From an uncultured Muribaculaceae bacterium (GTDB taxonomy: Bacteria > Bacteroidota > Bacteroidia > Bacteroidales > Muribaculaceae), in the NCBI GenBank assembly GCA_910584125.1, contig CAJTXU010000001.1:121176-185175 (forward strand): a stretch of DNA of 64,000 nt, in the 5' to 3' direction. Under the pieces are notes generated by a model. It had not been told where the DNA came from, did not search any database, and saw only the letters and a program-made list of their open reading frames with translations. Positions 17,000 to 25,808 of the stretch are shown piece by piece (the stretch's first letter is position 1; the number at the start of each line of letters is the position of its first letter). The position numbers were made by a program, and so were the translations under genes.

Positions 17000-19222
17000 A
17001 TGAAAAAAGGAAACGGAGGCGGCAGGAGGATGCGCAAGCAGGAGCTGCTGCAGAAGATAGTGGAGTTTCTCCAGAGCCATAATAAACAGAGTTTCAACTA
17101 CAAGCAGATTTCATTCGGCATCGGTCTGGAATCCACGGCCAGCCGGTTCGACGTGCTCAACTCGCTCGACGAGCTCGTGGCCGCCGACGACATCCTCGAG
17201 GTCGACCTCGGCAAGTACAAGGCCAAGAGCAACCGAGGCGTGGAGAACGTCGGCTATTTCGTGCGCCGCAGCAACGGCAAGAACGCCGTCGTGGTCGACG
17301 ACGAGATGATCATGGTGGCCGAGCGCAACTCGATGCACGCCCTCAACGGCGACAAGGTGCGCGTCGTCGTGTCGGCCGCACGCAAGGGGCAGGACCCCGA
17401 GGCCAGGGTCATCGAGATCGTCGAGGCCAAGGACCAGCAGTTTGTCGGCACTATCAAGATCGACAAGAACTACGCGGCTCTCGTCACCGACTCCAAGTTC
17501 CTGGCCGCCGACATCATCATCTCGCGCTCAAAGCTCAAGGGGGGCAAGAACGGCGACAAGGCCGTGGCCCGCATCACGCAGTGGAAGGACGATGAGATGA
17601 ACCCCCGTGGCGAGATCATCGACATCCTGGGCACCAAAGGTGAGAACAACGCCGAGATGCACGCCATCCTGGCCGAGTTCGGCCTCCCCTACCGCTATCC
17701 CGAGAACGTCGAGAAGGCCGCCGACCGCATCGACGCCGGCATCACCCCCGAGGAGGTGGCCCGTCGCGAGGACTTCCGCGGCGTCACAACCTTCACCATC
17801 GACCCGCGCGACGCCAAGGACTTCGACGACGCCCTCTCGATCCGCCAGCTCGCCAATGGCAACTGGGAGGTCGGCGTGCATATCGCCGATGTCACCCATT
17901 ACGTCCATCCCGGCTCGGTCATAGACAAGGAGGCCCAGAAGCGCGCCACGAGCGTCTATCTCGTCGACCGCACCATACCCATGCTGCCCGAACGCCTCTC
18001 CAACGGCATCTGCTCGCTGCGCCCCGACGAGGAGAAGCTCACCTTCTCGGCCATCTTCGAGCTTGACGCCAAGGCCAACGTGCTCAACAGCCGCATCGGC
18101 CGGACCGTGATCCGCAGCGACCGCCGGTTCACCTACGAGGAGGCGCAGGAGATAATCGAGAAGGGCGAGGGCGATTTCGCCCGCGAGCTCACCACGCTCA
18201 ACACCCTGGCCAAGGAGCTCCGCCGCCGCCGCTACCAGCAGGGAGCCCTCGAGTTCGACCGCGCCGAGGTGCGCTTCGAGATCGACGAGACCGGCAAGCC
18301 CGTCAGCGTGTATTTCAAGGAGTCGAAAGACGCCAACAAGCTCATCGAGGAGTTCATGCTTCTCGCCAACCTCACCGTGGCCGAGTCCGTGGGCAAGGTG
18401 CCCAAGGGCAAGAAGGCCAAGACCTTCGTCTATCGCGTTCACGACAACCCCGACCCCGAGAAGATCGGCAACCTCGCCATCATCGCCTCGCGCTTCGGAT
18501 ACAAGCTCGTGACCGACGGCAGCACCCGCGAGGTCAACAAGAGCGTCAACCGCCTGCTGCGCGACGTCAAGGGCAAGGGCGAGGAAAACATGCTCTCCAT
18601 CCTGGCCATCCGCTCTATGGCGAAGGCCATCTACACCACCGACAACGTGGGCCACTACGGCCTCGCCATGCCATATTACACGCATTTCACATCGCCTATC
18701 CGCCGCTATCCCGACATGATGGTCCATCGCCTTCTGGCCCGCTACGCCTCGCAGGGCTCGCGCAGCGCCGACAAGCTCAAGACCGAGGAGGAATGCAAGC
18801 ACGACAGCGAGATGGAGCAGCTGGCCGCCAACGCCGAGCGCGCCTCGATACGATACAAACAGGTGGAATTCATGCGCGACCGCCTCGGCGAGATATACGA
18901 CGGCGTGATTTCGGGCGTTACAGAATGGGGGTTCTATGTCGAGCTCACCGAAAGCATGTGCGAGGGCCTCGTGCCCATCCGCGACCTCGCCGACGACTAC
19001 TATGACTTCGACGAGAAGAACTACTGCCTCATCGGTCGCCGCCACGGCGTGCGCTACACGCTCGGCGATCAGGTGAAGGTGCAGGTGGCCCGCGCCGACC
19101 TCGACCGCAAGCAGCTTGATTTCGCCCTCATCGACGACAAGGGCAACCCCAACCGTCCGCTTGAGGCCCGCAAGCCCGGCAAACGCCACGAACCCCGGCA
19201 CAAGAGACGCAGAAACAAGTGA
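17000..19222 (+). CDS. rnr: Ribonuclease R
   Basis: A 740-residue RNB-family 3'-5' exoribonuclease that degrades structured RNA. Order of parts: an N-terminal winged-helix region, cold-shock domains, the RNB catalytic core with IDPRDAKDFDDALSI (metal-binding aspartates), the YTHFTSPIRRYPDMMVHRLL motif, a C-terminal S1 domain (GVISGVTEWGFYVEL) and a lysine/arginine-rich tail. An alternative ATG lies ten codons downstream, but its purine-rich sequence abuts it too closely to be a ribosome-binding site. Confidence 0.96.
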   Translation: MKKGNGGGRRMRKQELLQKIVEFLQSHNKQSFNYKQISFGIGLESTASRFDVLNSLDELVAADDILEVDLGKYKAKSNRGVENVGYFVRRSNGKNAVVVDDEMIMVAERNSMHALNGDKVRVVVSAARKGQDPEARVIEIVEAKDQQFVGTIKIDKNYAALVTDSKFLAADIIISRSKLKGGKNGDKAVARITQWKDDEMNPRGEIIDILGTKGENNAEMHAILAEFGLPYRYPENVEKAADRIDAGITPEEVARREDFRGVTTFTIDPRDAKDFDDALSIRQLANGNWEVGVHIADVTHYVHPGSVIDKEAQKRATSVYLVDRTIPMLPERLSNGICSLRPDEEKLTFSAIFELDAKANVLNSRIGRTVIRSDRRFTYEEAQEIIEKGEGDFARELTTLNTLAKELRRRRYQQGALEFDRAEVRFEIDETGKPVSVYFKESKDANKLIEEFMLLANLTVAESVGKVPKGKKAKTFVYRVHDNPDPEKIGNLAIIASRFGYKLVTDGSTREVNKSVNRLLRDVKGKGEENMLSILAIRSMAKAIYTTDNVGHYGLAMPYYTHFTSPIRRYPDMMVHRLLARYASQGSRSADKLKTEEECKHDSEMEQLAANAERASIRYKQVEFMRDRLGEIYDGVISGVTEWGFYVELTESMCEGLVPIRDLADDYYDFDEKNYCLIGRRHGVRYTLGDQVKVQVARADLDRKQLDFALIDDKGNPNRPLEARKPGKRHEPRHKRRRNK

Positions 19223-19235
19223 CATCATATAACCA

Positions 19236-21512
19236 ATGAACAAGACCTTTACCCTGGCGGCTTTCGCAGCCGCCTCCATCGCAGCGCAGGCGGCCCCGAC
19301 CGACGGGATCGTCGTGCAGACCGACGCCTACCGCTGGCAGGGCGACACCATCTATCAGAATGAATTCAAGGCCTGGGCCGAGGACGACGGCCATATCCGC
19401 AGCACCTATAAGGGACGTCCCGGATATTTCATGCCCGTCAGCCAGGAATGGACGCGCCGCAACGACCTCTCGGCATACCCCGTGCTGAAAGGCGGCAACC
19501 TCCTGCACCGCGCCATCTACAACATGGGCCTCGACGAGATGGTCAACGCCGTCGAACCCGACACCACCCTGCGCACAGGCAAGGAATGGGCCGGCGTCTG
19601 GACCCGCGACGTCAGCTATTCGATCATCCTCTCCATGGCAGCCCTCCAGCCCGAGGCCTCGATGATCTCGCTCATGAAGAAGGTGAACCCCTCGGGCCAG
19701 ATCATCCAGGACACCGGCTCGGGCGGTGCCTGGCCCATCTCGACCGACCGAATCGTGTGGGTGCTCGCCGCCTATGAGATATATAAGGTGACCGGCGACC
19801 GCAAATGGCTCGAGACCGTCTACCCCATCGCTGTGCGCAGCATCGCCAAGGACGACGCCACCATCCGCTCCGAACGCGGCCTCGTCAAGGGCGAAACTTC
19901 GTTCATCGACTGGCGCGAGCAGAGCCACCCGAAGTGGATGCAGACCGCCGACATCTCGCAGAGCGAGGCCATGGGCACCAACGTGATGTATGCCGCCGCC
20001 CTCAAGGCCCTCTCCGACATGGCCGCCGACCTCGGCAAGAAGAAGGAGGCCGCCGATTACGCCGCCCGCTCGGCCAAACTCGCCGCCACCATCGACAGCA
20101 CGTTCTACCTGCCCGGGAAGGGTTATTACGCCATGTATACCTACGGCCGCGACAACATGATGCTCAACCCGCGCGCCGAGACGCTCGGCGAGGCCCTGGC
20201 GATCCTCTACGACATCGCTCCGGCCGACCGCCAGAAGGAGATATCGCAGAGCAATCCCACCACTCCCTTCGGCCCCGCCATCTTCTACCCGCAGATCGCC
20301 GACATGCCCAACTACCACAACAACGCGCTGTGGCCTTTCGTGGGCTGCTACTGGACTCTCGCACAGGCCAAGGCCGGCAACGAGCAGGGTGTCGTCGAGG
20401 GCATAGGCGCGATTTTCCGCCCCGCCGCTCTCTTCGCCACCAACAAGGAGAACTTCAACCTCGACAACGGCGACTACTACACCGAGCTCAACTCGAGCAA
20501 CATGCTCTGGAGCCTCGCCGGCAACCTCGCCCTGACCCAGCGCATCCTCTTCGGCATCCATTTCGAGAAGGACGGACTCCGCATCGCCCCCTTCGTGCCG
20601 GAGGCTTTCGCCGCCGACCGCACGCTCGACAACTTCCCCTATCGCGGCGCGCGCCTCTCGATCAGCGTGAGCGGCTATGGCGACCACGTGAAGTCGTTGA
20701 CGCTCAACGGCAAGGAACTCGACCCGACTAAGGTCATCCCCGCCAAGGCGCTCGCCAAGGGTGGCGAGATCAAGGTCGTTATGGCCGATGAGCCCATCGC
20801 CCCGATGAAGCTCAACCGCGTGCCCAACCTGAAGGCCCCGCTGACGCCGGTGGCCCGCATCGAGTGCGGCGCCGAGGGCGACCTGCTGGTCTGGAACCCT
20901 ATTGAATACATAGGCCAGTATCAGGTCTATAAGGACGGCAAACTCTTCGCCACGACGCGCCAGACCGAACTGCCTCTGCCCGGCCCGGGCGAATGGCAGG
21001 TGGTCGGCGTGGCCACCGACGGCACCCCCGGATTCGCCTCCGAACCGCTCAGCAACCGCGTCCGTCTCACCGCCGACTTCCCCGGAGAGGGAACCGACGT
21101 GAAATCGGCCGAGCTCTCCTATCCCGCCGCCGAGAGCTACCATGGCTGGAAAGGCAACGGCTTCGTAGAGACCGACAGCCGCACCGAGCCCGCGTCGCTG
21201 ACGGTCGACGTGCCCGAGGCCGGCGTATGGTCGGTAAGGGTAAGATATGCCAACGGCAACGGCCCCGTCAACACCGAGAACAAGGCCGCCGTCCGCACGC
21301 TCACCGTCGACGGCCGCAAGGCCGGCACGCTGGTGATGCCGCAGCGCGGCGTCGCCAACTGGAACGACTGGGGCCTGTCGAACGGCGTGCTCGTCGACCT
21401 CACCCCCGGCAGCCACACACTCACCGTCGAATACCTGCCCGAGGATGAGAACATGAACATCAAGACCAACCACGCGCTGCTCGACCGCGTCGTGGTCGAG
21501 AAAGTGCGCTGA
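19236..21512 (+). CDS. Secreted six-hairpin (alpha/alpha) glycoside hydrolase
   Basis: A 758-residue exported protein (signal peptide about residues 1-20). Residues 80-480 read as an (alpha/alpha)6-barrel glycosidase, with repeated helical pairs and conserved-looking GVWTRDVSYS, GAWPISTDRIVWVLAAYEIY and NYHNNALWPFVGCYW. Residues 490-600 form a beta domain, and the last 150 residues look like a carbohydrate-binding jelly roll (YPAAESYHGW...GLSNGVLVDLTPGSHTL). It resembles the trehalase/GH78/GH63 fold group, but I cannot assign a family or substrate. It begins 13 bp after rnr and may share its transcript. A strong terminator follows. Confidence 0.65.
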   Translation: MNKTFTLAAFAAASIAAQAAPTDGIVVQTDAYRWQGDTIYQNEFKAWAEDDGHIRSTYKGRPGYFMPVSQEWTRRNDLSAYPVLKGGNLLHRAIYNMGLDEMVNAVEPDTTLRTGKEWAGVWTRDVSYSIILSMAALQPEASMISLMKKVNPSGQIIQDTGSGGAWPISTDRIVWVLAAYEIYKVTGDRKWLETVYPIAVRSIAKDDATIRSERGLVKGETSFIDWREQSHPKWMQTADISQSEAMGTNVMYAAALKALSDMAADLGKKKEAADYAARSAKLAATIDSTFYLPGKGYYAMYTYGRDNMMLNPRAETLGEALAILYDIAPADRQKEISQSNPTTPFGPAIFYPQIADMPNYHNNALWPFVGCYWTLAQAKAGNEQGVVEGIGAIFRPAALFATNKENFNLDNGDYYTELNSSNMLWSLAGNLALTQRILFGIHFEKDGLRIAPFVPEAFAADRTLDNFPYRGARLSISVSGYGDHVKSLTLNGKELDPTKVIPAKALAKGGEIKVVMADEPIAPMKLNRVPNLKAPLTPVARIECGAEGDLLVWNPIEYIGQYQVYKDGKLFATTRQTELPLPGPGEWQVVGVATDGTPGFASEPLSNRVRLTADFPGEGTDVKSAELSYPAAESYHGWKGNGFVETDSRTEPASLTVDVPEAGVWSVRVRYANGNGPVNTENKAAVRTLTVDGRKAGTLVMPQRGVANWNDWGLSNGVLVDLTPGSHTLTVEYLPEDENMNIKTNHALLDRVVVEKVR

Positions 21513-21533
21513 TACGCCGTCTGCATCTATATA

Positions 21534-21577
21534 TTCGGCCGGAAATGTGTTAAAAAACATGTTTCCGGCCGAAAAAT
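21534..21577. terminator. Strong terminator after the glycosidase gene
   Basis: TTCGGCCGGAAA and its complement TTTCCGGCCGAA enclose a loop of about 16 nt, followed by AAAA on the right and preceded by TATAT on the left. It insulates the glycosidase gene from the SRP RNA promoter. Confidence 0.75.
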
Positions 21578-21608
21578 TTGGTGGAATGAGAAAATTGTTA
21601 TAATTTTG
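21577..21608 (+). promoter_or_regulatory. Promoter of the SRP RNA / tRNA-Thr unit
   Basis: TTTG at 21577-21580, exactly 20 nt, then TAATTTTG at 21601-21608. This places the transcript start at about 21613, the expected 5' end of the SRP RNA. Confidence 0.8.
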
Positions 21609-21612
21609 CACC

Positions 21613-21710
21613 GGGTGAGTCCCATACGACCAGCTCCCCGTTAATCCCCCAGGTCCTGACCGAAGCAAGGGTCGCGGGTTGAGCGGTGCGATATGGGTAG
21701 CTCGCCCACC
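21613..21710 (+). ncRNA. ffs: Signal recognition particle RNA, small bacterial type (4.5S)
   Basis: A hairpin RNA of about 98 nt. The 5' GGGTGAG pairs with 3' CTCGCCC, and CCCATA pairs with TATGGG. The apical part CCAGGTCCTGACCGAAGCAA contains the conserved CAGGTC and GAAGCA elements of the Ffh-binding domain. It begins at the expected distance from a full-consensus promoter. The apical tetraloop differs from the common GGAA. Ends are estimates to within a few bases. Confidence 0.72.
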
Positions 21711-21711
21711 T

Positions 21712-21785
21712 GCCTCTTTAGCTCAGTTGGCCAGAGCACGTGATTTGTAATCTCGGGGTCGTTGGTTCGAATCCGACAAGAGGCT
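21712..21785 (+). tRNA. tRNA-Thr (anticodon TGT)
   Basis: A full cloverleaf: acceptor GCCTCTT/AAGAGGC, D arm GCTC...GAGC, anticodon loop TTTGTAA (anticodon TGT, reading ACA), and T arm GTTGG-TTCGAAT-CCGAC. The anticodon stem has one T-T mismatch. CCA is not encoded. The gene follows the SRP RNA with essentially no gap, so both probably come from one precursor. Confidence 0.93.
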
Positions 21786-21901
21786 CAAGCCGGGGCGCGG
21801 ATGCCCTGGAAAGAGATACAATGTTTTTCATAATTTTGTTTTGGCGGTGTGTTTAGTGATAAGCATGCCGTTTTTTCTTTTCCAGGAACGCCGCTCTAAC
21901 A

Positions 21902-22055
21902 CGGGCCGCAGGCCCGCGCCACGCGACCTAAGCCGCCCCGCCTGAGCAAAAGCAAAAGAAGAAAATAGAAAAAGTAAGAAATAAAAAAGAAAATAAGAAA
22001 AAGGAGAGAAGTCAGGCGTGGGGCTTAGGTCGCGTGGGGAAAGCCTGCGGCTTTC
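21902..22055. repeat. Long inverted repeat with a purine-only loop
   Basis: CCACGCGACCTAAGCC at 21919 and its complement GGCTTAGGTCGCGTGG ending at 22037 form arms of about 26 bp, with small differences toward the loop. The 66-nt loop is almost purely A and G on the plus strand. Each arm has its own small outer hairpin: CGGGCC-GCA-GGCCCG on the left and GGAAAGCC-TGC-GGCTTTCC on the right. The remainder of 21786-22070 shows no gene. Confidence 0.8.
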
Positions 22056-22070
22056 CTCCTGCAAAACAAG

Positions 22071-22406
22071 ATGAGCATTTTCATTCATAACGCGAGTTTC
22101 ATGATGGCGCGCGGGCGCGAGCGCGAGTTCCTCGCATGGCTCGGCCCGGAGCTGAGACGCCTCGGCGCCGACGACGCAACCACCGCCGGGATGCCCTGGC
22201 GCGTCACGACCATGCGCGAGGCCGGCGGCGTCGATTACCGTCAGGCCGAGGCCCAGACCGTCGCCTGGCAGTGCGAGTTCCCCTCTATCGAGGCCGCCCG
22301 CGCATGGGGCGCCGATGTGTTCGCCTCCGTGGCAGCGAGATTCGAAGAGAAATTCGGCCCCGAGGCGATGGTCTTCACTTCCATCTTCGAGACTGTGGAA
22401 ATCTGA
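22071..22406 (+). CDS. DUF4286 family protein
   Basis: A 111-residue protein resembling the DUF4286 family common in Bacteroidota, which has a dimeric ferredoxin-like fold of unknown function. Visible traits are the start MSIFIHNASFM, the FLAWLGPELRRLG helix, the QCEFPSIEAARAW segment and the ending FTSIFETVEI. It lies 16 bp before ruvC, so the two are probably one operon. It begins just after a long inverted repeat. Confidence 0.7.
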   Translation: MSIFIHNASFMMARGREREFLAWLGPELRRLGADDATTAGMPWRVTTMREAGGVDYRQAEAQTVAWQCEFPSIEAARAWGADVFASVAARFEEKFGPEAMVFTSIFETVEI

Positions 22407-22422
22407 AAGAGATAGGTAAAAA

Positions 22423-22992
22423 ATGGACCTGAAGGCATTCGACCGAATCATCATGGGCATAGACCCGGGCACCAACGTGATGGGCTACGGCATTCTCGGC
22501 GTGCGCGCCAACAAACCGGAGGTGATCGTGATGGGCGTCATCGAGCTCAGCAAGTTCGAGAGCCACTACAAGCGCCTGCACCGCATATTCGAGCGCGTGT
22601 CGGGCCTCGCCGCCCAGTATCTCCCCGACGAAGTGGCCCTCGAGGCCCCTTTCTTCGGCAAGAACGTACAGTCGATGCTCAAATTGGGGCGCGCCCAGGG
22701 CGTGGCCATGGCCGCCGTGCTGACACGCGACATACCCGTGTCGGAATACGCCCCGCGCAGCGTCAAGATGGCCGTCACCGGCAACGGCCAGGCCTCGAAA
22801 GAGCAGGTGTCGAACATGCTGCGACACCTGCTTCACATCCCGGCCGACCAGATTCCGGGCCCGCTCGACGCCACCGACGCGCTCGCCGTCGCCCTCACAC
22901 ACTATTACGAGACCGGCAAGCCCGCCGTGGCCAAAGGTCCCAAATCCTGGGCCGATTTCATCGCCAAGAATCCCGACCGCGTGAAAAAATAA
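22423..22992 (+). CDS. ruvC: Crossover junction endodeoxyribonuclease RuvC
   Basis: The 189-residue Holliday junction resolvase. The RNase H-like acidic residues are in GIDPGTNVMGYGIL (first Asp), VALEAPFFGKN (Glu) and LDATDALAVAL (two Asp). It acts with RuvAB in recombination repair. It is followed by a perfect bidirectional hairpin. Confidence 0.95.
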   Translation: MDLKAFDRIIMGIDPGTNVMGYGILGVRANKPEVIVMGVIELSKFESHYKRLHRIFERVSGLAAQYLPDEVALEAPFFGKNVQSMLKLGRAQGVAMAAVLTRDIPVSEYAPRSVKMAVTGNGQASKEQVSNMLRHLLHIPADQIPGPLDATDALAVALTHYYETGKPAVAKGPKSWADFIAKNPDRVKK

Positions 22993-23016
22993 GGGCACGC
23001 GCCCTCCGATATCGAT

Positions 23017-23054
23017 GCGAGGTGGCATATCCATGTCCGGATATGCCACCTCGC
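23017..23054. terminator. Bidirectional terminator after ruvC
   Basis: GCGAGGTGGCATATCC pairs perfectly with GGATATGCCACCTCGC around a 6-nt loop. It lies between ruvC and the convergent remnant. Confidence 0.7.
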
Positions 23055-23097
23055 GTTGGTTCGGGCCATGGCCCGCTGTTTCTGTCCTGCGGATGGT

Positions 23098-23592
23098 TTA
23101 CTTCACAGTCTCGAGGCGCGACTTGCCGTCGATGACGTGGATGTACACTCCCGATTCGGGCTTGTCGACTTTCAGGCCCTGAAGATTGTACCAAGTCTCA
23201 GTCTGCGCGCCCATATCGTCAGGAATGCCGTCGACACCTCCGTCGCCTATAGCCTCAAGACGTAGTTTCATCGTGTTGACGTTGACCGTCATCTTGACAA
23301 AACCGGGAGTCCAGACACACTCCTCGCTTAGGCATGGACCCCAATTGCCGAGACCATGGTTGTAAATGTCGAGTTCAACCGGGCCATTGCTCAAATTGAT
23401 CGGCTCGCAGTAGAAATCCCACTCTGCCGAACCGAGGCTCGCGGTATTGGTCCAGCCCAACAGCTCATAGAAGAAGCGGAACTGAGGCAGATTGTCGGGG
23501 AATGGATCCGTGCTTTCTCTGTCCTTCCGAACCCAATAGGTGCCTTCGAATACACCCGGTTCGACCTTGGTCAGGCTGAAATAAAAATAGTT
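23098..23592 (-). pseudogene. 5'-truncated secreted protein remnant (SusE/SusF-like module plus sorting tail)
   Basis: Reading on the minus strand from just after a stop at 23595-23593, an uninterrupted frame gives about 164 residues: FSLTKVEPGVFEGTYW..., then a beta domain with WDFYCEPINLSNGPVELDIY and WTPGFVKMTVNVNTMKLRL, then the tail WYNLQGLKVDKPESGVYIHV. There is no ATG or signal peptide at its start; only an internal TTG could begin a 120-residue piece. The domain recalls the beta modules at the C-terminal ends of SusE/SusF-type surface proteins. I interpret it as the surviving 3' end of a larger gene. Confidence 0.65.
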
Positions 23593-23830
23593 TTAATAGA
23601 AAAATAATTCGGTTCGACTTAAAAGAGCGGGCATTCGTAGCCGAGGCGCGTCATGCCCCGTCGGCGGCAGGCAGGGGGTCAAGGCGGCCGGAAGGGCGAA
23701 TTTTTATATGTTCTAAATCATAAAAATTTTTAATATTCGGAAATAATCCATAAATTTGCAGTTCGGATGGTTATATAGGAACATAGACCCTGTTTTAACC
23801 ACGCATATGTAACCACGAAAACACAAAGTT
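23593..23830 (+). promoter_or_regulatory. deoC upstream region
   Basis: About 240 bp without a gene. TAAATTTG at 23751-23758 is a clear -7 box 73 bp before the deoC ATG, but the -33 position is only T-rich. No operator was recognised. Confidence 0.55.
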
Positions 23831-24709
23831 ATGGACAGATACCACGAGGTCATAGCCAAGAGCAGAGTGACCGTCAACGACGCCGAGGTGAAGGCTGAAG
23901 TCGCCCGAATCCTTGAGAAGAAGAGTGAATACGAGACTCCGGAGGTCTACCGCTTCCTGTTAGGCAGCATCGACCTCACGACTCTCAGCACCGAAGACAG
24001 CGAAAGCAGCGTGACGCGTTTCACACAACGTGTCAACGACTTCGAGAACGATTACCCGCAGTATCCGCATGTGGCGGCCATCTGCGTCTACAGCAATTTC
24101 GCGGAGGTTGTCCGCACGAACCTCGACGTCGAGGGCGTCGATGTGTGTGTCGTCGCCGCCGGATTCCCGTCGAGCCAGACGTTCCAGGCCGTCAAGGTTG
24201 CCGACGTCGCGCTGGCCCGCGAGGCGGGCGCCGACGAGATCGACATCGTGCTCAACGTCGGGATGCTTCTCGACGGCAATTACGAGGAACTCAGCGACGA
24301 GATCATCGAGCTCAAGCACACGGCCCGTGGAGCCAAACTGAAGGTGATACTCGAGACCGGGTGCCTCAAGACGGCCGAACTGATCAGGAACGCCTCGATA
24401 CTGGCCATGTACAGCGACGCCGACTTCATCAAGACCTCGACGGGCAAGATCTACAGCGGGGCCTCGCTCGAGGCCGCATACGTGATGTGCCGCTGCATCC
24501 GCGAATACTACGAGACGACCGGGCGCCGTGTCGGCTTCAAGGCCGCCGGAGGCGTGCGCTCCACCGAAGACGCCGTGGCCTACTACACGATAGTCCGCGA
24601 GGTGCTCGGCGAGGAATGGCTCGACGCCGACCATTTCCGCATCGGCGCCAGCTCGCTGGCCAACAACATCCTGAGCTCGCTCGAAGGCTCGCCGGTGAAA
24701 TATTTCTGA
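23831..24709 (+). CDS. deoC: Deoxyribose-phosphate aldolase
   Basis: A 292-residue class I aldolase that splits 2-deoxyribose-5-phosphate into glyceraldehyde-3-phosphate and acetaldehyde, the last step of deoxynucleoside catabolism. The Schiff-base lysine is in DFIKTSTGK, and the second active-site lysine in GFKAAGGVR. GADEIDIVLNVG carries the expected acidic residues. It lies immediately upstream of the secreted nuclease and TonB locus, which suggests it may process sugar released from DNA; that link is inference. Confidence 0.94.
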   Translation: MDRYHEVIAKSRVTVNDAEVKAEVARILEKKSEYETPEVYRFLLGSIDLTTLSTEDSESSVTRFTQRVNDFENDYPQYPHVAAICVYSNFAEVVRTNLDVEGVDVCVVAAGFPSSQTFQAVKVADVALAREAGADEIDIVLNVGMLLDGNYEELSDEIIELKHTARGAKLKVILETGCLKTAELIRNASILAMYSDADFIKTSTGKIYSGASLEAAYVMCRCIREYYETTGRRVGFKAAGGVRSTEDAVAYYTIVREVLGEEWLDADHFRIGASSLANNILSSLEGSPVKYF

Positions 24710-24737
24710 CCCCGCTCACACCCAAAACGCACCTGCA

Positions 24738-25808
24738 ATGACCAAGCGAATACCGGCGGCCCTGCTGGCCGCGATCTTAGTGCTGACGGGGTTCGCCGCC
24801 CCCTGCCGCTCCCAGCAGCGGAAGGTGGCGACTTTCGGCGTCGCATTCTACAACCTCGAGAACCTCTTCGACACCATCAACAACAACGGCAAGTACGACC
24901 TTGAGTTCTCCCCCGGCGGCAGCCGCAAATGGGACGGCAAGAAATACTGGTCGAAGATCCACAACCTGGCCTACAGCATCTCGCAGATGACCACGCGCAC
25001 CACGCCGGCCGGCCCGGCCGTGATCGGTGTCAGCGAGATCGAGAACATCACCGTGCTCCAGGACCTGGTCAACGACCCCGCCATCAAGGAGCGTGACCTG
25101 CGCATCGTGCACCACGACTCGCCCGACGCCCGAGGCGTCGACGTCGGCCTGCTCTACAATCCGCAGCTCTTCCGCGTGCTCAAGGTCGAGAACCACCGAC
25201 TCAGCGTACCTGAGCTCCCGAAGTTCAAGACCCGCGACCAGATGTGCGTCATCGGCCTGATGGGCAACAGACAGGCTGGCTGGTCGCGCGTGGCGGTCAT
25301 CGTCAACCACTGGCCGTCGCGACGCGGCGGCGAGGCCGAGAGCAGCTGGCTCCGCGAGGCCGCGGCCAGACTCAATGTCCACATCGCCGACTCCCTGCTC
25401 AAGGTATACCCCGACATAGGCATCATCACGATGGGCGACATGAACGACGACCCCTACAACAAGTCGTGCTCCGAGATCCTCGGCGCTTGCCGCGACATCA
25501 AGGACGTCAAGGAGGGCGGTTTCTACAACCCCTTCTGGGAGAAGCTCGACAAGGGCATCGGCTCGTACATCTACCGCGGAGGCTGGAACCTCTTCGACCA
25601 GATTATCGTCAACTCCAATCTGGTAGACGGCCGCTGCGGCCTCAAGTTCTACGCCGCCGAGGTGCTCAACCGCCCCTTCCTGCTGCAACAGGACGGCCAG
25701 TACAAGGGCTACCCGCTCCGCACCTTCTCGGCCGGAGTCTGGACCAACGGATATTCCGACCATCTCCCCACCGAGATATTCCTCATAAAAGAAATCAACA
25801 ATAAGTAA
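24738..25808 (+). CDS. Secreted endonuclease/exonuclease/phosphatase (EEP) family protein
   Basis: A 356-residue exported protein (signal peptide about residues 1-26) with the EEP/DNase I-like fold. Motifs in order: FYNLENLFDT (Asn), VIGVSEIEN (metal-binding Glu), HHDSPDARGVDVGLLY, VIVNHWPSR (His), MGDMNDDPYN (Asp and Asn) and YSDHLPTEI (catalytic Asp-His). Substrates in this family include DNA, RNA and phosphoesters. The context, with a TonB receptor and three endonuclease I genes, favours extracellular nucleic acid. It starts 28 bp after deoC. Its stop codon lies inside the first unit of a heptamer repeat array. Confidence 0.85.
   Translation: MTKRIPAALLAAILVLTGFAAPCRSQQRKVATFGVAFYNLENLFDTINNNGKYDLEFSPGGSRKWDGKKYWSKIHNLAYSISQMTTRTTPAGPAVIGVSEIENITVLQDLVNDPAIKERDLRIVHHDSPDARGVDVGLLYNPQLFRVLKVENHRLSVPELPKFKTRDQMCVIGLMGNRQAGWSRVAVIVNHWPSRRGGEAESSWLREAAARLNVHIADSLLKVYPDIGIITMGDMNDDPYNKSCSEILGACRDIKDVKEGGFYNPFWEKLDKGIGSYIYRGGWNLFDQIIVNSNLVDGRCGLKFYAAEVLNRPFLLQQDGQYKGYPLRTFSAGVWTNGYSDHLPTEIFLIKEINNK

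Noticed and set aside
19128..21668. An 846-codon minus-strand open frame opposite the glycosidase gene
   Set aside because: It mirrors the whole glycosidase gene, runs into rnr and the SRP RNA promoter, and has shadow-type composition; the plus-strand frame has a signal peptide and fold signature.
21828..22475. A 215-codon minus-strand open frame over the inverted repeat and the DUF4286 gene
   Set aside because: It crosses the purine loop, the inverted repeat arms and the start of ruvC; the plus-strand DUF4286 gene explains the coding signal.
23356..23607. An 83-codon plus-strand open frame
   Set aside because: It is antisense to the 5'-truncated secreted protein remnant, which has recognisable domain and tail features.
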